In this document: positions 1-12,421 of the stretch, in pieces
Position numbering within the stretch: position 1 is the stretch's first letter
Layout of the letters: each line of letters opens with the position of its first letter
Assembly: GCA_035582835.1 (NCBI GenBank)
Contig: JAYKAV010000778.1
Location: 2,705,860-2,769,859, forward strand
Reading direction: 5' to 3'
Source of the DNA: Phoebastria nigripes
Lineage: Eukaryota > Chordata > Aves > Procellariiformes > Diomedeidae
DNA: 64,000 nucleotides
Notes under the pieces: model-generated
Database searches by the model: none
Told to the model about the DNA's origin: nothing
What the model saw: the letters and a program-made list of their open reading frames with translations, nothing else
Position numbers and translations under genes: made by a program

Positions 1-1009
1 GAAAATGAGACATAAGTGTTCACAGGATGCAATTTTTGGAAATGGTAAAAAGCCCCCAAACTAGAAATGTTAGGCTATGGATAGTATGTCAGAGAACATC
101 ATTAACAAAGTGAAGAGAGGGAAAAGGAGTTATTTTACTTAAGCATTACCTTTTCTTACCTATATTTATATATAATCATCTCCTGCTGTTATTTTCTACT
201 TCTGCTTTTTAAAAAAGGAAAATTGCCTCCCAGTTCTTGACTTTCAGAAGAAACAGTACAATAATTTGTTAAATGCTGATTCTTTCTGGTTCTTCTTGCA
301 TAATATTTATGGATAAATGCCAATGTCAACAAAAGGAGTGGAACAGACAAAAATGCACTTTTTGGCTTCCTATGTATATAAATTATTATTTAGGATATAA
401 AACATACAATACATTTTTTATTTTTCATGTGTATTTTTCTTTCCTTCCTTCCTTCCTTTATTTTTACTATTCTAATCCTAAACCAAATTATAATTAGGAA
501 AAAACATTTCCAGCTTTGGCTGCTACCTCCCCTCTAAGAAAAGCATTGTATTAAAAGACTGACCTTTGGAAATAATATCCATAACCCTGGGCACTGCATG
601 TTTTCCTCTTACTATAATATACGGGTATGGAATGAAAAATTGTTTCATTTATCATGAGACTAGACAGTTGCTTAAAAGCCAAGAGACATATCCAAATCTT
701 CTGTGTTTTCATCCTAAGGAAAAAAGAGATGATCACAGTAAAAGCAGTAATGAAATTGCCAGGTTTGTTTTAATTCCGGACAAGAACTCTCATGCATGAT
801 CAGCTATTGCAGCTCAGCTGAGATCTGGACTCTCAACAGTCACAAGCAGCAGTGCAATTAGACCCNAACTCTGTTTGGGAAAGGCACTCAGGGCCACACA
901 CCAAACCTCTCCTTTAAACATCTCCATGGCATTGTTAGGGCTTGTCAATGTGATATGTTGAACCTAAACAATTTGTTACAGTTAGCATTCTTTTAAGCTA
1001 ATAGCATTA
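1..1009. other. AT-rich non-genic stretch
   Basis: No gene or exon seen. The open frames are under 80 codons, overlap on both strands and resemble no known protein. The only clear structure is a short TTCC microsatellite at 441-458. The right edge is where a truncated CR1 begins. Confidence 0.6.
441..458. repeat. (TTCC)n microsatellite
   Basis: About 4.5 perfect tandem TTCC units inside a pyrimidine-rich, T-rich tract. It is too short to suggest a function, but could be polymorphic in length. Confidence 0.85.
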
Positions 1010-1286
1010 GCTAACAGCATTAGGACGAGAGGAAATGGCCTCAAGTTGCGCCAGGGGAGGTTTAGATTGGACATTAGGAAAAATTTCTTTACTGAAAGAG
1101 TGGTTAAGCATTGGAACAGGCTGCCCAGGGAAGTGGTGGAGTCACCATCCCTGGAAGTATTTAAAAGACGTGTAGATGAGGCGCTTAGGGACATGGTTTA
1201 GTGGGGCATGGTGGTGTTGGGTTGATGGTTAGACTTGATGATCTTAGAGGTCTTTTCCAACCTTAATGATTCTATGAGTCTATGAT
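1010..1286 (+). mobile_element. CR1 LINE, 5'-truncated 3' end
   Basis: Sense-orientation 3' end of a chicken-repeat-1 (CR1) non-LTR retrotransposon. From 1022 the frame encodes the last 59 codons of ORF2, with the motifs [40 protein letters not shown] and a terminal ALRDMV, stopping at TAG 1199-1201. A short 3' UTR follows, with GATGATCTTAGAGGTC and CCAACCTTAATG, then two copies of the terminal octamer (ATTCTATG, then AGTCTATG), the usual end of avian CR1. The rest of the roughly 4.5-kb element is missing, as expected from incomplete target-primed reverse transcription. The reading frame is unbroken, so the copy is relatively young among CR1 copies, but it lacks the reverse transcriptase and endonuclease and is dead. 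The 5' edge is fuzzy by about 10 bp. Confidence 0.93.
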
Positions 1287-3564
1287 TAATATGAGATTTT
1301 TAAGGCCCCTGCAAAAGGCATTAGTGCTGCAAAAAGATGTAGCCACAAAGACATGCAAAAGTCCTCTCTAGTAAGAGAAAAGAATGAGACTGACGATCCA
1401 AAGAGCCAGCAAGCATCTCTGGACTGGGGGGGAGGAGTGGGTTGATTTTGTTTTATATAACTCCAAAGATCACAGAGGATATAAACAGTCTTTATTTTAC
1501 CCCTCTGGAATTCTTGCACTCCAAACTATAAAGCCAGCCTTTTAAAGAATGTATATTTAGGTATTTTAATGCATTGCACTTTTCCCATCTGTTCCTCCTC
1601 TGCCTCTCAATTTGATAGCTTCGAGATCCACCCTACCCTTCCAAAACAATTTGTATTGAGTGCTCTCTAAGTTGTAGATTATTAAACACATTTGCTGAAC
1701 TCTCTCAGTTAAGAATAATGTAATTAAGCTGGACCACCTTCAGTGGTTTCATTTACAAGCATGTCAGGGTATATACTGCTTGATTCATGCAAGTTAGATG
1801 GATTTATGCTGAACTTCTGAATCACAGATTAGCTGGAGCACTCATGAAAAACTTTTGGCTTGCAGGAAAGTCTTACCCCAGACAAAGCAATAGGAATCCA
1901 ATACTGACCTAATGAAGGCATGGAATGCATATGTACGTGCAGGCTGATGCATTTAAAATGCACAGCATTTGGTCAGAAAAGAATTATACATCAGTGCTGT
2001 TTCTCATAAGAATCAGCCTTATTTTCAAAAGTGCAAGTTACTATTGTGATACACAGGCACTACCCACATTTGAAAACTGAATCACTTTAATTTCTGAACA
2101 TTAAGGTATTTTTACCAGCTTAAATTTACAAGAGCCACATTGGCAAGTAGCCTGAGATGCATACACACATCCATTTCAATATATGCATTTTTAATTGGCT
2201 CAATCTTCTTCAGGCATGGAAAGTGATTACAAATGTTGATAAGGACTAAGTTTTTGCTTTCCCATGATACAATAAAATACTGAAAATAAAGTACTTCTCT
2301 ATAAAATTAGGAGAAAATGTCAAACATGGGATAAACTAATGATTGGCATTGAAGTAAGNAGTTATGTAAGAGTTACTAATGTGAATTTCCAGCTAAGTGG
2401 AGAACTTCAGGGCTACATGGACGCACAAGTCTAGAAATGAACAGAAGGAGAAACAAGGGATAAAACCAGAGGAGGAGAACAAGAAAATACAAACCCCAAA
2501 AGGTACCTTTTCTGCCCAAAAGCACTACTCTGTGTAGGTGTGTTACTTTATTACTTAATATATTTCTTACTTTTATGGATTTCATTATGGCTTAAGCCCA
2601 AAGGGTTGCTCATTACATTAAACAAGTTTTGCTACCATCCCCACCCCCAAAAAAATTAAAAAAAGGAAATGCTGTCCACAGACACAAGTTTGGTGAGTAA
2701 GGAAGGATGGGAGAAAAGAAGAGGGAGTATGCGGACTGTTCTCATAGAACAGCCTGGACAAGGACTTTTGTCTCTCCTCTAATTCGGGGCTTTTATTAAG
2801 CCCTCTTATCTTCGTTCAAGAGGAATAGATTCTGACATCCTGGGCTACAGATGGAGGAAAAAAGTATTTTATCTGAAACAGTGACAGGAAAACAGAAATC
2901 GTTCCTCTGTGATCTCTTGGGACCTTGATATTCATTATGTGGGTTTTTTTTTAAATTTAAATAGAGTAGCCTTTATGAACGGATAGGGCTCCCTTATACT
3001 AAGTGTTGTACAAGCAAAAAATAAATTTATGCTAGTGACTTCATAATCTAGAGTTATTTAACAGTGGTTATTATGAGACTCTTAAAATGAACCACTTAAA
3101 TAGTAAATAAGAAGAGGAAGTAAGTAAATGTAAGACAGCGTCGCAAATTTGAGCATCACACATAACATTGAACTGAACATGGGAATGACTGGCTGAGGAA
3201 AGAAAAATCCCTAAGAATTGCCTCTAGCTATACATGTAAACATGTATTTTTATGCATGTTTGTAAGCATATTGACAGGTCTACTAAACACCTGGAATTCT
3301 ACAACTGCAGAATTAGTATTTTCACTAAGCAAAGCTGAAAACATCAAGGAGAAGAAATTCACAGATCTTTCAACAAGGAGTTAGTGGCAACAACTAAGAT
3401 CTCTAAATCTATCTGCTTTGGTTATGCATGTTGCCAGCAGCATATAAAGGTAAGAGACTCCAGGACCAGTTCTTTGAAGAAACAAGATTATCGGGTTTGA
3501 AAATCCAGACAGAACTGGGATTGTCTAACTAGGATTAAGTCTCAGCAATATCAAAGTAATATCT
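1287..3564. other. AT-rich non-genic stretch
   Basis: No gene, RNA gene or recognisable repeat. Short open frames on both strands, 60-77 codons, show no family features. Short homopolymer A runs near 2640-2665 are the only simple sequence. Confidence 0.55.
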
Positions 3565-3860
3565 GACCTGTGGACAGCCTTCCCAGACTAGCCTTGGCCC
3601 GTCCCCATCCCCATGGCCCTGCCTGGCCATCCCCTCACCAGGCCTGATCCTGAGCCCCACCCGTGGGCTGACATCCCAGCCTGGCCTCAGCTCATCCCCA
3701 GAGAGATGCCCGATGCCCGGTGCTGGGGCTGCCCCCAGCTGCCTTGCTCCCTGGCTGGAGCAGTGGGATGGGCTCTGGCTGCCAGTCCCCGCCCTGTCCT
3801 GATGGACCCCAGGGGAGCCCCTGCTGCTCCTGGCCCCAGGCAGCCACCTGCCCTGAAAAA
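3565..3860. other. GC-rich patch of unknown type
   Basis: A sharply bounded GC-rich block in AT-rich surroundings, C-rich on the + strand, with runs such as CCCCATCCCCATGGCCCTG and GGGGCTGCCCCCAGCTG. It has few CpG dinucleotides for its GC content, which argues against an active CpG island. Open frames on both strands here (up to 115 codons) are rich in Pro, Gly, Ala and Arg, as expected by chance in GC-rich DNA, and match no family I know. It could be a fragment of an unrecognised transposable element, an old pseudogene piece or a degenerate minisatellite. I cannot assign it. Confidence 0.5.
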
Positions 3861-4577
3861 TTGTCTTTGAGATTAACAGCATGTAACAATGTTTGATTGA
3901 AAAGTGGCCCTTTCCATAAGCTCACTTAAATCTTAGCTAGGGAGAACAAGTAAAAGTATCTTTCCATTAAATACCTTTGTGACAGTTCATATAACGTAAG
4001 CATACGTTATCTTTTGTCCTTTTCTTTTCAATCTAGTTAATTACTCTTGTAGATTTTATCTGCTCATATACAGAGAGAAATGTTACGGACTTCTCAAATA
4101 ACTCAGCAGGATAAATGATGTATTTTACTAGAGAAAAATACTTTGACAAATGTCAGTCACATACTGAAAACCACTTCAAAAAGAATTCTAAAAACTCAAG
4201 ATACAAATGCCATCATAGTTAGATACTTAATATTTCCCCATCACTCATAGACAAACATTGTATAGGCAGTTCTACAACCAAATAGACCATAACCCAAAGC
4301 ATTACATGCATTTGTTTTTAAGTAGTTATATTATATAGTCAGAGAATGACAGGGAAATTCAGAAGTTCTACTCTGCAAGTATTAATTCTACTTTTCTGTT
4401 TCCTTGTAAAAGTTTCTTCTTTTACAAACTAAGCCTCAGATTAGAAGTCTGTTACAGCCTAAATATATATTCAAGTTTGCATGGTAGGACATAGCAGAGA
4501 GGTAGCCCAACGGGATGCAGGGGAAGAGGCTGCGCAGCAGAGCACGCAGTCCCCTTACTACCTCACCTGGAGCCCCG
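3861..4577. other. Non-genic stretch between GC-rich patch and tandem repeat
   Basis: AT-rich to about 4480, then GC content rises into the tandem duplication. I see no gene, element boundary or regulatory motif that I would defend. Confidence 0.5.
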
Positions 4578-4650
4578 CTGAACAGGGCGTTCTAATGGGG
4601 CTCTACAGTGCCTCTGAACAGAGCTGTTCTAATGGGGCTTTACAGTGCCT
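4578..4650. repeat. Two-copy 36/37-bp tandem duplication
   Basis: Two adjacent units, 4578-4613 (36 bp) and 4614-4650 (37 bp). Each begins CTGAACAG, shares the block TTCTAATGGGGCT and ends TACAGTGCCT. They differ by a few substitutions and one indel. This is a local tandem duplication inside a GC-enriched block (about 4490-4660). An 80-codon frame crosses it but carries no recognisable domain. Confidence 0.85.
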
Positions 4651-7600
4651 GTTGTCAGGCAAACTCTATGGTAAATCAACTCTGAATATGTATCGACAGG
4701 AACAATTTGATTTCCTGTAGGAGGTAAAAATAGGAATGTGATTTCTAGGCATGCAAGAGTAATAAAATAGTCTTATTAGATTTCATATATGCCAAAGAGT
4801 ATAATTAATTTTCTTGGAGACTTCCTTAAACTTATTTTTATCTATTTAAAATTGATATTCCAAAAAATCCTACCTAGCACAGTCACCTGCAGATTCTGCT
4901 TATGGAAAGGAAGAGGCAGTCAGTGGAGAGTGAAGATGTAGAGTTTTGTAACAGAAGTATTGAGATTCGCATGAAAGAAACACGGATGGACATGTCTGTA
5001 TGCAAAAGCACCAGAAGAAGCACCAGAGCAAGGCTTAGAAGAATGGCCAGTATTGGTAAGGAAGACCATGAGTGCCAGCCCACTGCTCCCAGGATGCTGC
5101 TCCCAGCAGTGAAGCTGAGGATGGTGTTGTTCATCACATCCCACAAGCCTGTGCTCCAGTAAGACCATTGCACGGACAACTCACCAGCAGAAGACTCTGC
5201 ATCCTAGCAGGATGATGACAACAAGGTGGCAGCATGCCACACATACCATTCCTTGTCCTGGTAGCCCAATAAGAAAACAGACTATTGACATATTTTTCAA
5301 GCATATTCTGAAGTAAAACAGCTAAAGGGCAGCAGCAGGTTACACAGAGTAATTCCTGAAAGTCATGAAAAAGCAATCACCAACAGTTGTCTCATTAACA
5401 ATTGCCATCCTGATGTATACAAGAGATCATGATATTTTTGCCTTCCAAAAGGTTAGCCTTTACTCACTGAATCTGCAATCCACAATTTTATCCTCTGTTT
5501 TATACAGTCTTCACAGGTATTGGTATTTCCCCAATGCAAGTGTAAAAAAGATGAAGCATGGCACCCTTAAGCTGCATATCCTAACAGACAACAAATCTGC
5601 GGTAGACATATAGATAGATAGATAGATAAAACAATTGCTTCTGAACTGACATAACCCGTCTACCTCTGGCATCACCAGAGAGCAAACATAATTTTGGATC
5701 TCNCTTGCAGACTGAAATTCAAGGAATAATTAATAAAGAATAGTTACAATTAACTTGCAACTCACTGCTCATGAAATTACTATTTTATTTATGTGGGAAA
5801 CATTCAGCACAGCGCAGGATGAAAAATATAAAGCAGTTCTGGCAAGGAAGATGTTAATGAAAAATTTGTGTTTAAAGAATTTTAACAGAAACCAAAGAAG
5901 TCATACGTAAATTGTATTTCTGTAAAACAAACTCACCCAAGGACAAGGATTTAACCTGATTTAGTGTAGCTCAAGGATCAATCTGTTTTAATGTATTATT
6001 CTGTCACTATAGATTGGTGGATTGATCACATCTTGAGTTGAGCTTTACTTGCCAGCGAGCACAAAGTAACCAGTCCAATTGGTTTCACCAGCATACAGTC
6101 ACCAAGCACTAACTAGATCTGATCGATATCCCCTACAGTGTAACAGCTTCTGTGTTTATCGTGCTGTAGGCTTCAGAAGTGACATATCAGTGTCAGCACA
6201 GTTTAGCAGTGATGGCTGAAGTGGGGCACCATGCAAAGCATGTCTAGTAAGAGTGACTCAAATGACACACCTTCATAGTGCTTTTATTTGCAAGCTCCCA
6301 TGACAGTTTTGCTCCACCACAAAGAAAAGGCCTCTGTCAGCAGAGGCATGCAAGGAAGATGTTATTTGGACATGAAGTTTTGCAATCCCAGCTTTTTGTT
6401 AATACTACTGGTCTAAAAATATTTATTATTATAAGCCCAGTTAAATATAGCATATCACAAACCTATAGTCAGAATCACATGAAAAAAAAGCCTTATTACT
6501 AGAATATATCACCATCAATATTTCAGAACTGTATTTTCTGACAAAAAAGATCTAAATGCTAGCTAACAGGCTGCATTTTAAGACAGGTATGAAAAGGTGA
6601 TGCTAGTGAAAAGGGAGAGGAGTAGCAAAAATGGATTGAGATAGTAAACAGTTATTTAGCTGCCAAGCTGTTTCTTGGCGTTCATCTGAGGCATCCCAAA
6701 GTAGATCTGCAACAAGAATTGGACTCTTACACAACTGTATCTTGAAATAGGCTTTGCTTTGCCTATGCTAGTCAGAGGTTTGAGGTGATTGTTATTTTGA
6801 TTTACAGAATGCGAGGGCAGGGAAGACAGCAGCTTTCCTGAAGCTACTTTGAATCATACTGGAGCTATTGCTGCAGCTGAAGCAGTAGCGGGCTTTGTTG
6901 ATCAAGGTCGTCGGTGACCTAATTGAAACACCTTCAATTAACTGAAATTCCAAAGCTGAGTGTTTTACAGTGACATATCTGGCTTGAGAAAGATTTTTGT
7001 CAGGAATGTTTCTTTCTTTTTTTCCCTTCCAAGAGTGGGAGAAACTGATTCTTTCAAAACACTAAGGCTTCACTGCTATGGGAGGCTCTCGCATGATCAC
7101 TCCTGTGGACGTGACTACACGAAGTACAGTGAAATCATATGAGGGAAAAAAAGGTGGGGAAAAAGTAAAAGCTTTCTGACATCCAAGATAAATCTACAGG
7201 CTAGTTGTAACAAATATTAGTATTAAATTGTAATCCTAAATGCAATTTTCCAGTAGCGTCCATACAAGGGCCACCAGAGTGGGCTATACAACATCCCACA
7301 GGTTTGGAGGGTGCTGGTGAGCATTCATTGGGCTCACACACAGCAGGAGTGGCACTTGGCTGTTTGATGAAAGTGCTGTACTTAATAGCTCCCTATGGAG
7401 AGCTATGAGTCCCTTTGGGAATAGCAGTAGCATAGCGCAGCATTATCCCATTTTGTGTTTAGTCCAAAGCTAGTTAGGTGCATCCGCAGATCAGGGATTG
7501 AATCTCACGAGACTGCTTTGTGAGACTGACAAGATAAGGAAATTTGATCCTGTGCTTAGAAAAGACTTAAAGAAATCTCGATTAAAAAACAATCCCCAAA

Positions 7601-10600
7601 CCAAACCAATCAGTGCACCTATAAGACTTAAACAAGCTCTTCTAAAATCATATTTGTATTCTTATTTTTTAATAAGGTGAATTTAATTTTGATTAACATT
7701 CTATCATGAGATTCCCAATTAATTTTTTTCTTTCTAAGGTCTTTTCAAAACCGAATCACTACAGACCTTACATCGTTCTAGTACGATAAATAAGATGGAT
7801 TTTTTTGCTAGTCACTCAGTAGATTTCATCCACCCTCAAAAGAGAAGGGTAACACTTATATATATGCAGCCATACATGCCACAGTGGTTAGTGGCATCCT
7901 ATTAAAGGAAACTGGATTTAATTTAAAAGACCCATCAGCAATGCCAAGCACACAGAGGAGGATCTGCAACACTAAAGTCAATGAACTCTGGTTCTCTTAC
8001 CACAGCCAAAGCCAAGCACACCAACAGTCCAGCCAGCCAACAGCCACAGTGCCCCACCTACCCAGCCAGACAATACTGTTTTAAAATGATCATGTGACAA
8101 TAAACCACAAGGCAGCTGACAAACCCATGAAAGCAGCTACTGACTACTAATCGTGTCATCATTGCAAACTGTTCCTAGAATCAGTTATATTATTATATAT
8201 TACTACCACAAATTTGAAAAAATAGTTTAGGCAGAGCTTAATTAATTTTTGCTGCCTCCCTCCTCTCCTCAGCTGATTTCTGTGGAAGCCTTTAGAGGCT
8301 TTTGAACTCTGCTCTGTGACAGCTGAAACCACTTGTGTTCCCTTTTAGTTTTTGGTGATGCCTCCAGGAATGAGTCAAAATGTAAAATGCCCCGTTCAGC
8401 TGTAGCATATTGGATGACAAAACCAGTGCAATTACACAGCCTTTGTCCCTCTTCATTTGTGTGATAAGAAATTAAATTAAATCTTCCATACAATAAGCAT
8501 ACTTTTATGTAGTACATTCCTTTTCATGAAGAAAAATAACATAAGGATTCATACAAAACTGCTGATGGAGAAGACTACCCACCAACACACCATTAGCTAT
8601 CACATCTTATGTTCTCAAATAAAACATGCTGTGTAGAAGTGATTGCCTTGGAAGTTATTGGTACATTTGAATGCAAACTACCAAACCATGAAAAATGAGG
8701 CATCCATTTGCTATAAAAATAAATTAGGAGGCAATGCTTTGCTGGCAAAGCCATTTGAGTGCCACAGTTCATAACTATTCATGGTACCATTAACAGATGT
8801 CTTTGCTTGTACTGTGAGCAGCCTTATGATATTGTCGTATTCAGCAGTACTTTATATTTAAAATGAGTGCAAGCAACTTTGTTTTAGAATATAATAAAAT
8901 CTTGCCTGATGTAGAGATCCTATGGGAAATTATACAGTAATGTTACCTACATAACTAATTTTCTTCTTATGAAATCATGATTCCCACTACACTTTTAGAG
9001 CTATTCCAAGTATTGTTTAACATCACCATTTCCATGTTAATATCTCAATAAATCACAGAAATACAATACTTCATATGAAAAGTGAGTCATACCTTTGGGA
9101 ACATAAGTTTTCCTTTCTAAATTAAAAGGGGAATAAAATTGATGCTGAATGTACTGTATGTTGTTCAAGGGTAGTAAAAGTACCCAAGTGCTCCTAACAA
9201 AGCAAGGCTACATACTGTATGCACACACACTCACACCAGAGAGTGCATAATATTGCTTAACTATTTAACTCTATGCCAGGAGAACTGGGGAGCTGGTTTA
9301 AAATACGTCGTTAGAAAAACAACTGAATGCACTGTTCCTTCAGAGATTACTCAGAGCTAAAAGCAAATGGCTAGCCAGAGTGAACTTCCCACCATTAAGG
9401 CCCTTGTTATAATTATATTAGTTGTTTTGAATAAGGATTATTTTGCATCCGTACTGGAACAATCAAAGGCATGCCGTAACTCTGATGCTTCTTAAAAATA
9501 TTAAAATAATTTTGAAAGATCATATAAGTGGTAAATTCCCTTCCTCCCCCCCTTCAGAAAATGCTAAATTTTCAGAAAGCCCAATACAGAGAGGCAAAGC
9601 ACAAAAATTGGCACCTTTGCCATTCCATTTCCTCCCCTCCCTGCCATTTGTAGCAATATGAGCTTTATAATACATTACTGTGGTTTTGCATTTTCTTCAA
9701 AACAGAAGCCTGGCAATGTAAACATGTTGTACATAGACCTGAGAGCTAGGTAGTCCAATCAACACAAGTTGACTCATACTAATTAAGAACCAGACTAATA
9801 TAAAACTAGATCAGGCCCTGCAGTTAAATATTTTGGAGGTTATTCTGCGTACACTCTATATTAACCAGATTCTATAATACAGAAATCGAATTTGGTATGG
9901 TACTATTAAAAAGGTGAAGGTTTCTTATTTTGGCAGCTTCAATAACTCGATGCTTTCCAATCTGCCTTTAGAAAGAAACCAGTGTTGAAGTCAGTCTGTC
10001 CTAAGCAGCTTGCCTATTCCAGGCTGCAAGCACTGATTTAATGACTTGTATGTTAAGAACTGCACTGGTACACCAGTTTTATACACTACTCTTATAGCTA
10101 CACTAACCCCGTTTCTGTTTGCATCTGTGTACAACTTTTTTATTATTAAAATAAAGTCTTATGTGGGGGATTAATTGTCACCACATTCAGACTCTCATTT
10201 TAACTCTCATTCACTGCATGCTAATTTGTAGTTACAGCATAATTTCTACCCTTTCCCTACAGTTCTTCATCAATGTACTATTCATCAGTGCTGTTTTCCA
10301 GCCAGAATTCAGTTGAGGTAGGCTACAACTGAGTATGTAAAGGAAAGAAGAGCTGTACATAAATAAAGCAAACATATTTAAAAGTTGTGGAAGACAATAT
10401 CCATGCAATTTATTTAGCCTTTATTTTAGTTTTGTTTAAAATACTTTCCTGCCCTGTCTACTCTGCTGATCATCTCTGTGCTAAATTGTACAAACCTACA
10501 ACAGCTACCTTGTTAAATGCTTTCAGTTGGACACTATTCTGCCCTTTCTGGTCTTGAAAAATAGCAGACAAACACCAATTAAAATGTTCCTGGTTTATGC

Positions 10601-11714
10601 TTGAGGGAGAGAAAAATAATTTGAGAGTTTTGCCATTTGTATTATATTATTTTTTGTATGATTTCCAATATGCTTTTTCTAAACATTTGTCAAAAATAAA
10701 GGAGATTACCTTGATCCAATGGTGGAACAACTGCCTACTTAGTTAAATTGCTTTCACTGAATATGAGGAAACCCCCAAAAAATCTTTCCAAAGCAAAGAT
10801 TTTTGATGAAACTCTTTATTTGTGGACTCCTGATTATGCATAAACACAATTGTTCCTTTTTTAAATAACAACCAGAAGCCATAAGTAATAGCTATTATCT
10901 ATTTCCACAGTAAGAAAAAATGCTCAGATTAGTATGATAATTATAGCTAAACATTAGAGCTAGGTGATTAATGATACGGACAGGGAGAAAGAGCATGTCT
11001 AACACATGCATAGTGTCTGTGGATTGTGTTTCTTGCCATTTTCATAAACCGGTCCTGTTTGTTTCTCAGTAATGATCTTCGTCAAACTACTGCATGACTT
11101 TGAAATGGTATTATATTTCATTATTAATTTCTTATTAAAGTGAGACAGTCAGTGAACAAGAATGATCAACTGAAAATGGATGACAAATACATTCACCCCA
11201 AATTATGAACAAGGAAGAATAAATTCTACTTAAGATGCTGGAAATTTATTACTTTGAAAGAACTCTTAGAAACTGTATTTTACAAAATTAAGAAAACGAA
11301 ATGTGTTACATTTGTCAAACAGTGATCATAAGAAAATAGACATTATTTGTCCAAAGATGGGTCCATCTAGGCCAGCAAGAGTCTCTGGCGGTAGCCAAAA
11401 ATGGACATTGGGGAAGAGGTGAAGGTTGGAGCAAGCACATAATGATACTTCCCCCAAATCCGTCTCTTGACATATTGTAGCTTTTTGAAGTCTTTGTATT
11501 TTAAAACCTTTGGTAGATTTTGACTTCTGGCAGTTTCTTTTTGATCATGTGCATGTTTATCATTCAAAAACTTGACAGAGCTTCACAGCTTAGTTCTAAG
11601 TTGTATGAAGATTGGCCTCCCTTTGCTTGTTTTGAACTTGTCCTTAATGCTTCACTCAGGAAGTGGTTTGGAAGAGATGGGGAATGACTGTTTTCTCTTC
11701 CGCCTACAACTGTA
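4651..11714. other. Long AT-rich non-genic stretch
   Basis: About 7 kb with no recognised gene, RNA or transposon. The segment 4880-5370 has slightly higher GC and overlapping open frames on both strands (80-98 codons). The - strand frame is hydrophobic but has no domain I recognise, so I do not call it a gene. A (TAGA)n tract lies at 5611-5628. The rest is AT-rich with scattered ATTA-type motifs. Parts could be conserved noncoding DNA, which I cannot test here. Confidence 0.5.
5611..5628. repeat. (TAGA)n / GATA microsatellite
   Basis: About 4.5 tandem tetranucleotide units. Short, and likely variable in length. Confidence 0.85.
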
Positions 11715-11769
11715 GGCCTTGATGGACTTGATGATCTTAGAGGTCTTTTCCAACCTTAATGATTCTATG
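11715..11769 (+). mobile_element. CR1 LINE 3' tail fragment
   Basis: A very short sense-strand CR1 3' end. It has GGACTTGATGATCTTAG, GGTCTTTTCCAACC and TTAATGATTCTATG, matching the UTR end of the copy at 1010-1286 almost base for base. Only one terminal octamer is present. The 5' limit is uncertain: 11655-11714 shows weak resemblance to the upstream CR1 segment but is too degenerate to claim. It directly abuts an older CR1 in the opposite orientation, which suggests insertion next to or into that element. Confidence 0.85.
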
Positions 11770-11784
11770 TACCATCTCTCTCTC

Positions 11785-12421
11785 AGTTACTTTTTCTGGC
11801 TGAAGAAGTCTTAAGTTGCTTACTTGCTTTCTTTTGGAGAAGCTGCTCCATACTTTTGATCATCTTTGCTGACTCTCTCTGAACTGTTTCAAGTTTTTAA
11901 TGTATCTTCTTTCTGAGACAGAGAGAGTGACCAATGCTGCACACCACACTGATGGATCCGGGCACACACTCAGCTTGCACAGTGACAGGAGGAAATTTTG
12001 TATTTTGTTCAATATTCCATTCCTGGTAATTCTTAACATTCAATTTTCTTTTTTGACTACTGAATGCTGAGCTGAAATTTATGGCAATATCTCATTCCCA
12101 AGTGGTAATGCTTCATTCAGAGTCTATTATTTTACAGAGAGAATTTTTTTCCACCCTCTGTGAATCACTTTACATACATCTATGCTGAATTTAAATCTGC
12201 CGTATCCTCTCCCAGTCACTCAGTGTCATAAGGTCATTCTGCAGTTCGTTCCAATAAATTCTTGTCTTTGATGCTCTGAAAAACTTGCTATTACCAGAAA
12301 ACTTCTTTTACTTGCTCACATTTTGAGGAACACAGAGCCCAGCCCAGAGCCCAGCAAGAGGATCTCCACTGACAGCTGCCCTACACAACAGACCATTTAC
12401 TCCTCTCCACTGTTTTCCTGT
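11785..12421 (-). mobile_element. Ancient CR1 LINE, antisense
   Basis: Antisense to the + strand and much more diverged than the other CR1 copies. Landmarks in + strand order match the widespread archosaur/turtle CR1 body: GCTGCTCCATACTTTTGATC near 11840, CTGAACTGTTTCAAG near 11880, TTTTTTGACTACTGAATG near 12050, CTGAATTTAAATCTGCC near 12190, a CCCAGTCACTCAGTGTCATA block near 12210, and an ACAGACCATTTACTCCTC block near 12388. These correspond in order to the C-terminal half of ORF2 read backwards. The identification rests on my memory of the family consensus. The reading frame is destroyed by stops and indels, so the copy is an inactive fossil. Its right edge passes into a GC-rich block and is approximate. 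Confidence 0.75.

Noticed and set aside
3535..3882. 115-codon - strand frame and 85-codon + frame in the GC-rich patch
   Set aside because: GC-rich sequence has few stops, so long frames on both strands are expected; no domain is visible.
4883..5376. Overlapping frames on both strands, one hydrophobic, suggesting a membrane protein or pseudogene
   Set aside because: The hydrophobic run is a Leu/Val/Ala low-complexity stretch from CTT/CTG-rich DNA; no family motif and no consistent single frame across the block.
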